From Eucalyptus grandis (Eukaryota > Streptophyta > Magnoliopsida > Myrtales > Myrtaceae): 64,000 bases of DNA. The DNA lies in NCBI RefSeq assembly GCF_016545825.1, contig NC_052614.1:4254630-4318629 (forward strand). Direction: 5' to 3'. Made by a program: the position numbers and the translations under genes. Numbering within the stretch: the first letter of the stretch is position 1; each line of letters starts with the position of its first letter. The notes under the pieces were generated by a model. It saw nothing but the letters and a program-made list of their open reading frames with translations. It did no database searches and was not told the DNA's origin. Shown here in pieces: positions 24,901 through 36,959 of this stretch.

Positions 24901-26035
24901 AAATTCACAGTTATTACATTGGTTTTAACTCCATCTGACATTCTCTTTGGCATTTCTGTTTAAGTCTATCTCTCACTGTGTGTTCACTTTCTCTTCATTC
25001 TGTAAGGTTTCAATAGGCTCTATTCATACAGAACCAGCTTCTTCGGTGGTATTGGGTAGTTTGGTCGTAACTTTGGTGTTTCAGTACTCATATTCAGGAT
25101 GATCTGGGCTATGCTTTAACAGCTAGAGAGATTGTTCCAACCTTTGTCTTGCCAAGAGCCAGACAGCAGAAAGTCTGCCCTGTAGATCCAACGACATCTC
25201 AAAGAAGTGATAAAACAGCAATCAAGTCTTTGTTCCTCGATCCAGCATGAGCTCATAAACTTAAATAAATCATACTGCTTTTCAATGAGTTTGTAGCATT
25301 TCAATTGAAGGCCACAACTACTCTTCACCAGAGTCAGGTTGGCGTTTATGGACTTTGATATTGAGACCAAATCATGATGGCAAGAGAACACTATAAAGAA
25401 TGTAAAGGTGTAGTTAGTCATACTATGGTTTCTCTTTGCTCAAAACAAGTACAACATACAAAATCTCCGGCATAGCATTCCTGGCATTTCCTCGTCAAGA
25501 AATTAATATGAAGTGCCTCCCCAAGAAAGCTCCGAAGCGACAAAAAAAAAAAAAAAAATCCCAATACAAGTGCAATATGGAATGCAAGGAATGAGCATAC
25601 CAGAAAGAATCCACACCTCCAAGCATCAACCTTCGTGAGGATCCATATCATAAAAAGAATCAACCCATCATCAATACTTGGACAAGCAGGAAAGATTAGG
25701 GGGGAAAGTTGAACTAATTAACTCATAATTAACTTCAAGGGCTCCACTAAGTGATTCCCTCGTCTGCTGAGGCACCCCAAATAAAATTAGGCTCAGCACA
25801 GCTCCGAAGTAGAATTACAGATTATTTCCCAATAGATGTTTGCCCTGGTAGAAGAGGGTTGTTTGGCATTTCGCAATTAGCTGCAGCAACTCATTAAAGT
25901 TTAGTTCACAGACAAAGCAGCAATTGCAGCACTATTCTTTGCTTTATTCTGCATATTGACCTTGAGTGCTGGCGATTTAGTGCAAGACACACATAATACT
26001 GCACCAGCAACTGGTATTTCGATTTCTGAAGGCTA
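24901..26035. other. No gene recognised; 3' flank of the UBP22 remnant
   Basis: Contains minus frames at 25116-25421 and 25418-25663. The first has a plausible but unassigned composition; the second is rich in Phe/Leu because of an A/T run at 25542-25559. The stretch just below 26036 is the expected 3' untranslated region of the UBP22-like remnant. Confidence 0.4.
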
Positions 26036-26797
26036 TCATGAAGCACCCATTTTATCACTTGCTCTATAATAAAGCATTTTCTGGACATAGAACATCATGT
26101 ATCCTTGCGCTGCTCTCACAGCGTTCTCATTCACTTGGGTAATCCAAGCGTCATCGCACTTGTACCACTGATTGCTCAGACGTAGATAAGTCACATAATG
26201 GCTAGCGTCTAATTTACCAGCGTGAGTGACAACAGCGAACAGCTCAAATTCTGAGGAGAACTCGTTTGATGCATAGGTTCATCCCCATCAGAAGGGAAAA
26301 TCCTGTTCCCAAATCTTCTCCTCAAGATGGAAGAAGAAAGGGGCCATGTCCAATGAAAATATAAAATGCAGATATTGATCGATCTTCCTTGACATCTTCC
26401 GTATGGAAGAATGTTCAAATCTTTTGATGTGAAAGCAAGAAACCAACGGGAGCTTCCTTATGGACATCTGCTTGAGAGACTCCTGACTCACCCGACACTG
26501 TTGGCAGAATAACTTCTGGTCCGAATGGAGCCTCTCAGGTCTTGTGAATCGGTCCAAGCAGCCCATCAAGGTTGGTATCCCAGAGTTCTGGCTTGAATTC
26601 ATGCACTCTGCCTCACCATTGCAGGAGTGATGTGACTTAGCTATGTCGCCTTTGCAGAACCATGTTGGTTTTGTTTCAAATCCAAAGAGATATCGAAGCG
26701 AGGGTCATATGTTGTAGTTGCGAAACCACAAGCCATACACATGACATCGGAGCGTAAGATACCAGAGAATACTCTGTGAGCAATACAGCAATCTCCA
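26036..26797 (-). pseudogene. UBP22-like last exon: Zn-binding region, His box, stop
   Basis: Acceptor GGGGAG, then SGDCCIAHRVFSGILRSDV, MCMACGFATTTYDP and FDISLDL; a frame break near 26646; then MNSSQNSGIPTLMGCLDRF, KLFCQQC and MSIRKLPLVSCFHIKRFEHS; a second break near 26340; then RRRFGNRIF; a third near 26273; then FELFAVVTHAGKLDASHYVT, WYKCDDAWI and ending YRASDKMGAS with TGA at 26036-26038. The exon content and order match the family, but three breaks in one exon argue for a pseudogene. Confidence 0.85.
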
Positions 26798-27416
26798 CTC
26801 CCCATAATAATTCATTAGCGTAGTTCTAAAGATATCTGAGAATCCACAATTCGTATAAATAAAAGTTCCTCAACAGCATCACAAGTCACGACACAACATA
26901 TTTTATAGTGCAAACACACAACAGTTGGACACGACACAAGAGAGCGCACTTGCACAGGAAAGCAGTTGTTTGCAGAGATTATAGATGCATTAAATTACAA
27001 TGTGATGGAACAAATAATAAGTTCCACTGTGGAATAACTTGAAAGAAAAGTTGAAACTAGAGGCTAACACGTGCCATATATAAAGACCCACAGATATTAG
27101 TTGATGGAGTTGAATCTCCTGACTGATATGCCACTAAGAAAGAATGACACCAGAACAAAATGAAACTTCCCAAGGGACTCAGAGGTATTAGGGCTGGGAA
27201 ATGCCAGAAAGGAAATAACCCAGAACAAGCATGATCCTAAGTTCAAAAGTTAATATACATAATTATACAAACAAACAAGCCCACTTGAACCACTGACCCA
27301 AGAGAAAATATTAATAACACTTGATCTCTGTCCTCAGCACCAGCAGATTCCAGATACTGCCTGTGAAAAAGGGAGACTGGATGAAACAGGTTTAATGTGA
27401 TGGCTGTAAAATTTAC

Positions 27417-27541
27417 CTTGGCTCTGTGGCCGGCATCGATCCTTATCCACTTTCTCATGGATCCCATCAAGCATGGAAATGAAAAACTCATGAGTGTCCT
27501 GCTGTTCATAACTTGCCAAGTTAGCTGCATGTTGCCACCAA
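27417..27541 (-). pseudogene. UBP22-like exon with QQD box
   Basis: Acceptor CCCACAG and donor AAG|GTAAAT frame a 125-base exon reading WWQHAANLASYEQQDTHEFF and SMLDGIHEKVDKDRCRPQSQ. The exon is open. It is separated from its upstream partner by an intron that now holds the 4.7-kb plus-strand copia element. Confidence 0.85.
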
Positions 27542-27644
27542 CTGTGGGATAACCAAATCAATAAAAAAAGAAAAAAAAGTATAAAGCACATTTCCCTCTA
27601 AGTCAATTAGATAGAACAGTTAAGAAAGTCTCACTCCAACATTG

Positions 27645-27956
27645 TGTTGGAATTGTTCAGCTGCTGTTTTCTGTCATGTTTTCCTCTGTTTTTTTTTATT
27701 AAAAAACAGTCAAGTTCATTTAGTTATGCATTTAGTGTTTTTGCTATTTTCTAGGAAGTTAATAGCACGTTTGTGTGCAGTTATGTGTTGCACGTACGTG
27801 AGCAGTTTCTGCTTTTGTATTTAGTTGTTGTACTCGACAATTTTTTCCTAAGAAAAAGACGTATGAAGTGCTATGCTCTATTTTTTTTTTATCTTTTCTC
27901 TCTCTCAAACAACAAAATTTTTTCTGTTTTGATTGTTGTTTTTATGAGCTTTAACA
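27645..27956 (+). repeat. Copia 5' LTR
   Basis: 312 bases, TG...CA ends, preceded by the CATTG duplication and followed at once by the Met-tRNA primer site. Confidence 0.95.
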
Positions 27957-28034
27957 TTGGTATCGGAGCGTTTGTGGGATCTTAAGGACCGTGAAGTGAG
28001 GGTAATTGAGTGAAGATTGCTTCCAATCTGCAAA

Positions 28035-28940
28035 GAAAAAGCTAATGGAGGCAGGATTGAGTGGATTCTCTGCAATGGCTACTCCGGGGTCTTGACCGGG
28101 GAAAATTATCAGCTTGGGCTGTCAAGATGACGGCATTCTTAGAGGGTCATGATTTATGGGAGGCTGTGGAGAATGATTATGAGGTTGCTCCACTTCCGAC
28201 AATCCGACCTTTGAATCGATAAAGTACCATAAAGAGAGAATCACAAGGAAGGCTAAGGCAAAGTCTTTGCCCGTATCTGTCAATTTTCACCCACTATCTT
28301 CACAATGATCATGAGATGTGATTCTCGCAAAGGCAATATGGGATTTATTGAAGGATGAATACGAGGGAGATGAGAAGATAAGAGGCATGAAGGTACTGAA
28401 TCTCTTGAGAGAGTTTGAGAGACAGCAGATGAATGATTCAGAGTCAGTGAAGGAGTACTTTGATAGGTTAGTTGGGATAGTTGAAAAAATCAGAGTTTTA
28501 GGGGCTGACTTGAAGGATGAAAGGCTTGTTCAGAAGATCCTAGTATCTCTTCCAGAGAAGTTCGAAGCCACCATAGCTTCTCTGGAAAATACAAGAGACT
28601 TAGCTGATATAAAGCTTGCAGAATTGTTAAATGCTCTGCAAACACAGGAGCATAGAAGACTAATGAGAAGAGAAGAGTTTGTAGAGAAGTGGTGCGCAAG
28701 CTCAAAGTGAAGTCAAATGATGGAGGCAAAGGGAATAAATGGATTTAGTCCAGAGAAAATGCTGGTGACTCCAAGTTTGTAGCAAAAAAAAGAAGGAAAT
28801 TCTAGTGGGTCTAGCTAATGGAAGATGAACAAAAAGCCTTGTCAATACTGTGATGAAACTAATCATCAGTTTTAGATGTTGGAGAAAGCCTCGATGCTAG
28901 ATGCGTAAGACGTCACAAGTTGGGTCACATGGAAGCCATT
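28035..28940 (+). pseudogene. Copia gag remnant
   Basis: ATG at 28044, soon broken. GENYQLWAVKMTAFLEGHDL is readable in another frame, followed by an open stretch at 28318-28710 (AIWDLLKDEYEGDEKIRGMK, VLNLLREFERQQMNDSESVK). The zinc knuckle near 28900 reads CVRRHKLGHMEAIC, in which the second cysteine is Arg. Gag packages element RNA; this copy cannot encode an intact one. Confidence 0.8.
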
Positions 28941-29060
28941 TGCAAAGAAAAAATTACCAAAGAAGCGGGAAAAGCACAGTAGCAAATGTGAATGAAACCG
29001 AGGAAGAGCACTTATTTGTAGCTTCTTTTCTGAATCTTCGTTGGGAATGATGCATGGCTG

Positions 29061-29861
29061 GTGGATAGTGGTCACATTACCAATCATATGACCGGCAATT
29101 CGAAGCTGTTTAGGAGTCTAGACAGGTCACTCAAGTCCAGAGTTAGAATTGGCAACGGACAGTATATCGAAGTGCAAGGGAAGGGTACAATGGCTATTGA
29201 AGAAAATCAGGAGGTGAAGCTAATCAATGATGTTCTTTTTGTGCCAAACATTGACCAGAATCTGTTAAGTATTGGTCAATTAGTTGAGAAGGGCTATAAA
29301 GTGAAGTTCGAAGGTAAGGAATGTCTTATTAATAATGCAAATAGCAAAAAAGTGCTAATAATCCCAATGAGGGACAGGAGTTTCATGTTCAAGCCACAAG
29401 AGATGCAACAAATGGCTTTAAAGTGCAAAGAAGAAAATGCAGAGCTATGGCATAAAATACTTGGGCATGTTCACAGGAAGAGCATGTCGTTTATGCAGAG
29501 AAATAGCTTGACAGATGACTTACCAAGTTTGGAGGAGGAATTTTCGCAGTGTAGAACTTGTCTTCTTGGCAAGCAAGCCAGATTTCCTTTCAAAGGAGGA
29601 GGCTGGAGAGCATGTGAGAAGCTGCAATTAGTTCACACAGATCTATGTGGACCTATGTCTGAGTCTTCTCTCAATGGTAGCAAGTATTTCATTACCTTCA
29701 CTAATGATATGATTAGGATGAGTTGGATTTATTTTCTGCAAACCAAGTTTGAAGTTGCTGATGTGTTTGTGAAGTTTAAAGCCTTAGTTGAGAATCAGAG
29801 TGGGAAGAAAATTAAAATGCTCAGGTCGATAATGGTTATGAGTATCTGCTCACAAGTTTAA
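29061..29861 (+). pseudogene. Copia protease, pre-integrase and integrase N-part
   Basis: 266-codon frame. The protease active-site region reads LVDSG just upstream, then HITNHMTGNSKLF. The GAG-pre-integrase HHCC region reads ELWHKILGHVHRKSM and CRTCLLGK; the integrase starts at LVHTDLCGP and continues with YFITFTNDMIRMSWIYF. The frame breaks at about 29822, before the third catalytic block. Confidence 0.85.
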
Positions 29862-30303
29862 GTTGAATTGTGAGCAAGTAGGAATTGTGCAGCGCCAGTT
29901 CCGCTCCCTATTCACCTCAACATAATGGGGTCGGTGAGAGGAAAAATGAAGCATTATGGAGATGGCCGATGTATGATGCAAGAGAAGATGTTGCCTAAGT
30001 TAAGGCTGGCCGAGGCGGCTAATATTGCGGTGTTCTGTTGAACAGATTGCCCACAAAGGCCTTAGAGAGGTCAACACTTTTTGAAGTTTGATATAGTGTT
30101 AAACCTTCTGTGAAAAATTTGAAGGTTTTTGGGTGTTTGCGTTACACTCATGTTCTTGAGGTCAAGAGGAACAAGCTGGATAAGAAAGCAGAGCTTGGAA
30201 TCTTCATTAGGTACAGTCTCCAATTAAAGGCTTATAGAATTTTTCACCCTATGATATGGAAGGTGACTGTAAGCAGAGATGTTGTTTTTCTAGAGGAAGA
30301 TGA

Positions 30304-32000
30304 GTGGAATTGGATGGATGGAAAAGTGCAGAACAGCAGCAGTTTGAAAAACAACTTGCAACAGATGTAGAGGTTGATGAAGTTATAGATGGATTGGAAG
30401 ATAGTATAGATGATTTACCAATGAGAGGCACAAGGTCACTTGTTGAAATCTATGAAAGAAGCAATGTGGCAATGCTCGAACCATCTAATTTTGTGGAAGC
30501 TAAGGAGGATCAGAGGTGGATTGCAGCAATGCAGGAGGAGATTGCATTAATCCAGAAAAACCACACATGGGAGCTTGTTAACAGACCATCTGATAAGAAT
30601 GTGATTGGGGTTAAGTGGGTGTTTAGAACAAAACTTAATCCCGATGGTTCTCGTTAATAAACACAAAGCTAGACGGTGGTGAAAGACTATGCACAAATAT
30701 GGGGAGTAGACTATTCTGAAACATTTGCTCCTGTTGCACGACTTGAAACAATAAGGCTACTGTTAGCTATTGCAGCAGAGAAGGGGTGGCCTATATTTCA
30801 GTTAGATGTCAAGTTTGCATTCCTGAATGGAGAGCTTGAGGAGGAGATTTTTGTTGAACAACCTGAAGGCTTCAGTATCAAAGGCCAAGAAGAAAGTGTA
30901 TACGGGTTGAGGAAAGCTCTATATGGATCAAGCAGGCTCCAAGAGCTTGGTATGGGAAGATAGATCGATATTTGCAAGATTTTGGCTTTGTAAAAGCTTA
31001 AGTGAGTTTACTCTTTATGTCAAGAAGGTGAATCACGGTGTTGTAATTCTGTCACTTTATGTAGATGATCTATTAGTGACGGGGAATGATATGGAATTGA
31101 TAGAGAAGATGAAGCAAGATCTATTTGCAGTTTTTGAGATGTCAGACTTGGGAAAGATGGCTTATTTTTTGGGTTTGGAAGTCAAACAGGCTTCATATGA
31201 GATCTTCATCTATTAGAAAAAATACATGAAGGAAATTCTAAAGAAGTTTTAGATGGAAGATTGTCGAAGTGTAAGCACTCCTATGGCTGCTAAAGAGAAG
31301 CTACAGAAGAATGATGGAACAGATGCAGTAGATGCTTCTATGTATAGAAGTTTGATTGGGTGTCTAATGTATCTTACAGCAACCAGACCAGGCATTCTAT
31401 TTGCTATGAGTGTTTTATCCAGGTTTATGAGTAGTCCTAGTCAGTTACATTTGGTTGCAGCAAAAAGGGTATTGAGATATCTCAAAGAACATTGTTCTTT
31501 GGTGTGAAGTTTAAGAAAGGTTAGAAGCTTAACTTGTAAGGATTTTCTGATAGTTCAGTAGATGACATGAAGAGTACGTTTGGATATTGTTTCAGTTTTG
31601 GTTTTGCTTGTTTCTCCTAGTGTTCTAAAAAGCAAGAGATTGTAGCTCAGTCTACTACAAAGGCTGAGTTTATAGCAGCTATTGCAACTGCAAATCAAGC
31701 TTTGTGGCTGAAAAAGATAATGAAGGATCTGTGGTTGAATTCTAGTGATTGCATTGAAGTTAATGTGGATAATCAGGCTGCTTTAGCAATATCACAGAAT
31801 CCAATTTTCCATGGCATAACCAAGCATTTCAAAGTCAAATTTTTCTTTTTGTGTGAGGTGCAACAAAGTGACGAAGTTAAGTTGGTCTATTGCAGATCTA
31901 AAGATCAGCTTGCAGATATGTTCACAAAACCACTTCAGGCTGGAAGATTTGAGCTAAGAGAGAAAATAGGAATCTGCAGCAAAGAATCGATCCAAGGAGG
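30304..32000 (+). pseudogene. Copia reverse transcriptase and RNase H remnant
   Basis: 30304-30657 and 30676-31507 hold [57 protein letters not shown], the catalytic ILSLYVDDLLVTG and MYRSLIGCLMYLTATRPG, with breaks at 30655, 30961, 31216, 31251 and 31505. RNase H follows at 31560-31980 (VNVDNQAALAISQNP, DQLADMFTKPL). The order is typical copia. No continuous polyprotein is possible. Confidence 0.88.
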
Positions 32001-32004
32001 AGTT

Positions 32005-32317
32005 TGTTGGAATTGTTCAGCTACTGTTTTTGTCATGTTTTCCTCTGTTTTCCTCTATTTTTTATTAAAAAATAGCCAAGTTCATTTAGTTATGCATTTA
32101 GTGTTTTTGTTATTTTCTAGGAGGTTAATGGCACGTTTGTGTGCAGTTATGTGTTGCACGTACATGAGCAGTTTCTGCTTTGTATTTAGTTGCTGTAGTT
32201 GATAGTTTTTTCCTAAGAACAAGACGTATAAAGTGCTATGCTTTGTTTTTTATCTTTTCTCTCTCTCAAACAACATAATTTTTTCTGTTTTGATTGTTGT
32301 TTTTATGAGCTTTAACA
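32005..32317 (+). repeat. Copia 3' LTR
   Basis: 313 bases, near-identical to 27645-27956 with small indels near the front and in the T-run; followed by CATTG. Confidence 0.95.
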
Positions 32318-32322
32318 CATTG

Positions 32323-33030
32323 ATGGTCAACAAGGAACTTCACAAAAGTATGCATCATTATAATAAGGAAAATATGCCTATACATTATGTCCACAGCCAT
32401 TTTAAGAAAAGCCAGTAGACGAAAGTACTCAATCAAAGAAGATAATTTCCAAAGGCCTTGTCAACAACTGCCCCAAGGGCACTTGTTAAATTTAGCAAAA
32501 TCAGAAATGATACTTTCCAAGACACTTAAAAAAGGGAAAGAAATACACATTTTAACTAAGGCAATACATCCAAAGATAAATTTAAAATTTTGAGAGCACA
32601 TTTGATAAGGGGCAAAGCCATAGTCCCCAAAGGGCATGGTGCCTTAACAATCTTTTACCGTTGGGCTTAAATGCAATTGATCTCAGCTGTTCAACACATC
32701 TCAACCAAGATGGTTGTGATTTTTCACTCTTCAAACCATAACAAGTGCAAAGGGGCACTCTCTAACATTTTCCAATTTCCATTTGTCAAAAAAAAAAAAA
32801 AAACAGAGCAGCTAACCTATGACACGAAGGAGGTCAAAGCGCAATTGTAAATTAGGTAATGTCCATCATACTAACAATATAGCAGAACACGCACTAATCA
32901 AACAACTTCCGTATCTTCACAGCCCACTAGGTCACAACAGCAAAATTTACAGAGCCTCTTGGACAATTTCCAACCTCCATGTGCTTCTAAAAACCAATCG
33001 AAACCATCAAGCAATTTCCTCCATGACAGA
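32323..33030. other. UBP22-like intron remainder
   Basis: Sequence between the copia element and the upstream UBP22-like exon. It carries an A-run at 32779-32793 and no domain that I recognise. Confidence 0.5.
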
Positions 33031-33238
33031 CACAGACAGAGCTTCGCCGGACTATAAGGGGTCCGCTCCTCGAAAACACCGCCGAGAACATGGCGTCGAT
33101 GTCGCAAGCCAAACGAAGCTGCCATTCTTGCTCCCATGGCCTCCATCAAGAGCACCATCTACATTTCTCTTACTCACATTTCCACTGACCCCATTCTTCT
33201 TCAGACAAAAGTACCTATTGTACCTGTCACTCAAGAAG
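33031..33238 (-). pseudogene. UBP22-like first coding exon, 3' half
   Basis: Continues directly from the retroelement junction with SDRYNRYFCLKKNGVSGN and GSKNGSFVWLA, then ATSTPCSRR in one frame and RTPYSPAK in the next, a one-base break near 33073. The downstream donor was not located with confidence. The 5-bp sequence AGAAG at 33234-33238 is repeated at 42710-42714. Confidence 0.8.
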
Positions 33239-34142
33239 TGAGATAGCTAGTATAAGCACCTAGAGGGGTGAATAGGTGCACAAACAAATTCTCGAGATAC
33301 AGAAGCGATTCTAGGCAATCGATAGAAAAGAAAATACGATCAAAGCGAAGTAAAGGATAGGGAAGAGAAATGAACACAAGATTTATAGTGGTTCGGCTTA
33401 TTCCAAGCCTACGTCCACTCTTTTCGCATGACCCCACCGGCTGGATTTCACTATGAACAAAAGAGAAGTTACAGAAGACAGCTTTTCCTTGATTCCATAG
33501 TGTAGATGTTCTACCACACTTCCTCAAGGTTTCTCACGAATATAGACTCTCTTTTGTTTACACGATTTTGCTCAACAAATGAATTGACTAAGAACAAGGA
33601 GCTTCAGACTTTGGAATTCTTCTATCGTGCACCATCTCGAACAACTGGAACGTCTTCCTTATATACTCCTTCATGCCATCCTACCCGTTGGCACTTACCA
33701 AAGGAATTCCTCCAATCTACCCGTTGGATGGAATCAATTAGGAAGATCATTCGAGCTATTAAAGGAATATGTCGATAGCCCATCAATCCTGTTCGCCCAT
33801 ACAATCGGGATCTCGGTTTCCATAAGTAGAACCTTCCAAGTTTACTTTGCCAATCATCGGATCTTTAATCTTCGAATCAATTATGATCAAATAAAGAATT
33901 CCGTTATGTCATATCTAGCCAAGAAATCTTCTCCAGTCGATAAGGCCACATCCTTAATGAAACATCCATTTCGGATAGCCTTTCTTCATCGGATTAGAAA
34001 CTGTCAATGAGGATAGACTTTGAGTCTTGAGTCGGCTGTCCGGAGGTCTTCGGACTTTAAATAACGAGTCCGCAAGCCTTGGACTAGGATCGATGGAAAC
34101 GTTTTGTCAACTTCAAAACACTTCACGAGGATTTCTCCAACA
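33239..34142 (-). repeat. Sirevirus-like 3' LTR
   Basis: 904 bases. On minus it starts TGTTGGAGAAATCC and ends CTAGCTATCTCA. It abuts the UBP22-like exon at the AGAAG duplication. Confidence 0.95.
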
Positions 34143-34497
34143 ATCTCCCCCTTTTGATGGTGACAAAACTTTTCAGATTTGGAAAACTTTGACCTGCAAA
34201 ACATTTCTCAAACACATATGCATATCTTATAGATAAATGGCTAAATGAATAACACTAGAATCTGCAACCACAGAAAATAGGTTAGTCCAATATGTAGTAA
34301 AGCCATCCATAAGATATCAATAATAGTTAATAATAAGCAGTCAAATCCAAATCCCAAATTTAGTCCACATCCAGACACACAAGTCAAGTCAAAACAAACC
34401 ACAAACCAAAAGTTCGACAAATTTAAGTTCAAAGTTTTTCAAGTTCTCGCAACTCTCCCCCTTTTTGTCAGCATAAAAAATTGAGATGAAAATGAAG

Positions 34498-36571
34498 TCA
34501 AGGATTCTTGGGAACACGAACAAGCTGAAAATCTCCCATCGACTGAACGATGCCTTCCAGCCTTTTAAAGTCTTCCTTCAGCTGAGCAACATCCTCACCC
34601 TTAGCATTAGCCTGAATATGAAGAGAAAGGGCTTGGATTTGATCATTTAATGAACCCGAAGAGACTTGTCTTGCATTCTGCAAGTTTTGAACTTCACATC
34701 CCAATGCATATATCTGACTTTGCATCTCCAAGAGAATATCCATCACTCGCGAAAGTCTCCGCTGAATTTTCGGTCGCGCGTCGGGCATTAGCACGATCCG
34801 ATGGAGTAAATGCAGACGATGGTAGATCAAAGATAATCACGCAGATTTGGCGAAGAAACCTCATGACCTTCCTCGGAAACCGAGAGGCAAAAACCTCCTC
34901 CGGATCTGCTGGGATCATTTGACTCCCTCACTTTGGTTGCGGGATTTGAGGTCATTCCTCTTTTCTCTTGGTCTCCCCCTATGTCCATGCCTTCAGTGGA
35001 GAGTGCTCCTCATGTTCTCCTTCTTCTTGATCTCTTTTCTCTTCTTCTTCTTTTTCAACTCTCTCTTGCTCAAAGCATCTCTTTCTTCTTCTTCTCTTCT
35101 TTCCTCCGATTCTTTTCCTCTCGCTTCTTTCTGCTCTTTCTTCGTCTGTTTGTTTCGACTCTTTCTCGGGAGCATTGACCGAGATTCTTCAAGGCAGAAA
35201 TAGTGATGTTATCCTCATCATCTTCATCATCAACGAGGAGAGCTCTTCTTCTCTTGGATGGAGCATCCATGGGCTCCTTCCCTTTTCTTTTCCTGCGTAA
35301 GAGAATTGATGAGATTTGACTGGAGTCTTCTCCTTAAATTTCTCCAATGCCTTGCTTAGTTCCTTCAGACACATCTTGGTCACCATTTTCAATCCTACCA
35401 CCATATGATCATACGATCGAGCACAAAGGATTTGCGGAGGCTGAATGTTCAGATGTCTGAATAACTTCGTCACAGCTCTATACATGTGGAACATAACAGT
35501 GTGAGGAAGTGAAAACCTTGTTCCAGTGATGATTGCATACATTAACTTTGCCTCGAACTTGAGACATCGCCTTGGAAGTTGATTTCGGTCCGAGGCAATT
35601 GATTACAATTTTGTGCAGCAAGATGTTGAATGCACTCATCCTTGAATAGGAAATCTTTCCCTTTGTTCTCCTGTCCTTAACGAGTTCCAGTGTAGTACGA
35701 GCAACAGACACTTTTATCCGTTGATATCTTCCTCTCTCAACTCCTAACACATTTGGCAGCATATCCATATCCACAACAAAGTCTTGATCTTTGACACTGA
35801 AGGAGAATCTATTCGCATCCAAGAAACTAAGATTTGAATAGAAATACGCAGTTAGTTGAGGATATGCCCGTGGAGTCGGAGCAGAATTTCTTAAGTTGAA
35901 GATGACCAAACTTTTCCCTTAAGTTCACATTTACAGCATCCAGAAAGTCAAAATCCACACTCCTAGGTTTATCACCCCACGCTTCAGCAATTTTGAGTAT
36001 AAATCCATCCGTTCCTTCGATCTAAACAACTCTCCCCTTTTCCTCGATTTTCCACCGCAATTCCCATTCTTGGCTGAAATTCGCTGTATAATTTATCATC
36101 ATCATTTCCATCCACCGGATTAACTCCCCAATCACGAGGGTCACTTGGGATATTCGCAAGGGATTCTTCTGCCACACCCTTACGAGCAATTCCCAAACTT
36201 TCCATTTTTCGCAAAAGATATATTCATTTCCATATCCTTTGTCCTTAAGAAAATCATCCACATAGTTCAAAGGAGTACCAGTCCCTTTTAAAGCACGATA
36301 CAACTTATAAATAAAAGAGGGCCTTTGAACTCTTACGAGAGTCCGCATCTTCAATGATTTCTTCATTTTGATGATGATCAACATCATGAGGACTAGATGG
36401 AGGAGAATGACGCTGCTGAGAATGTTGTGGGCTCTACTGCTGATTTGGGGACACTTCTTCTTCAGTGAGATCGAAGTGCGTAGGCCCCTCACTCATTCAC
36501 CGTGGTCCCCGCTTGCAATCCTCGAAGACTTTCTTAAAGACGACATCTTTCTTAGTCTTTGAAAGATTCAT
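34498..36571 (-). pseudogene. Additional ORF between pol and 3' LTR (env-like position), frameshifted
   Basis: Lies in sense behind pol. It may start at ATG 36571 (MNLSKTKKDVVFKKVFEDC) or 36496 (MSEGPTHFDLTEEEVSPNQ). Blocks follow in shifting frames: FIYKLYRALKGTGTPLNYVD; DPRDWGVNPVDGNDDDK; PRSVDFDFLDAVNVNLREKF; a globular part at 35478-35909 (PQLTAYFYSNLSFLDANRF, VKDQDFVVDMDMLPNVLGVE) and 35189-35542; a Lys/Glu-rich stretch near 35000-35180; and a C-terminal coiled coil ending VRVPKNP at 34498. The globular part reminds me of the plant-specific 'putative plant transposon protein' domain (inference). No signal peptide or membrane segment is evident, so an envelope function is not supported. 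Several frameshifts and a stop at about 36437 break it. Confidence 0.6.
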
Positions 36572-36959
36572 TGCTTGACTTTCCCAAGAAAGATGACAAC
36601 TTTTTCGAAGATTAAACAAGAGAAGAAAACAGAATGGAAGATTGGTGCTTTTAGGGTTTTGGAGTTAAACGAAGAGGCCATATATAAGACAGTCGAAAGG
36701 AGGGGATACCAACCGTTGTAATGGTAAGTGAAAAGATGCCTTTTAAAAAAAAACTGCCTTTTTCGAAAAATGGTCATATCAAAATAACTTCTTTTTATAA
36801 AAGAAATGATACAATAATTTCGTCAATTAAAGATAGCGATTGAGATAACAATAATCAACACGGTTGATAAACGTACCTTTTCAAAATGAGATTAGAGAGA
36901 GAATAACTTACAGTCAAAGTCTTGCAGTCAAAGTCTTATTTGTTTGAGTTTGAGAGTCT

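Larger units (their letters stand above)
27645..32317 (+). mobile_element. Ty1/copia LTR retrotransposon, full length but decayed
   Basis: The LTRs 27645-27956 and 32005-32317 both start TGTTGGAATTG and end TTTAACA. CATTG at 27640-27644 and 32318-32322 is the target duplication. A primer site TTGGTATCGGAGC (initiator Met tRNA type) follows the 5' LTR, and a purine tract AAGGAGGAG precedes the 3' LTR. Domains run in copia order: gag, protease, integrase, reverse transcriptase, RNase H. Stops and frameshifts interrupt every domain. The LTRs differ at roughly 15-20 positions by eye, so this insertion is older than the Sirevirus-like one. It lies in an intron of the UBP22-like remnant, in opposite orientation. 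Confidence 0.95.

Noticed and set aside
34847..35203. Plus frames rich in Ser/Phe/Leu
   Set aside because: They are the complement of the Lys/Glu-rich coding stretch of the retroelement's extra ORF on minus.
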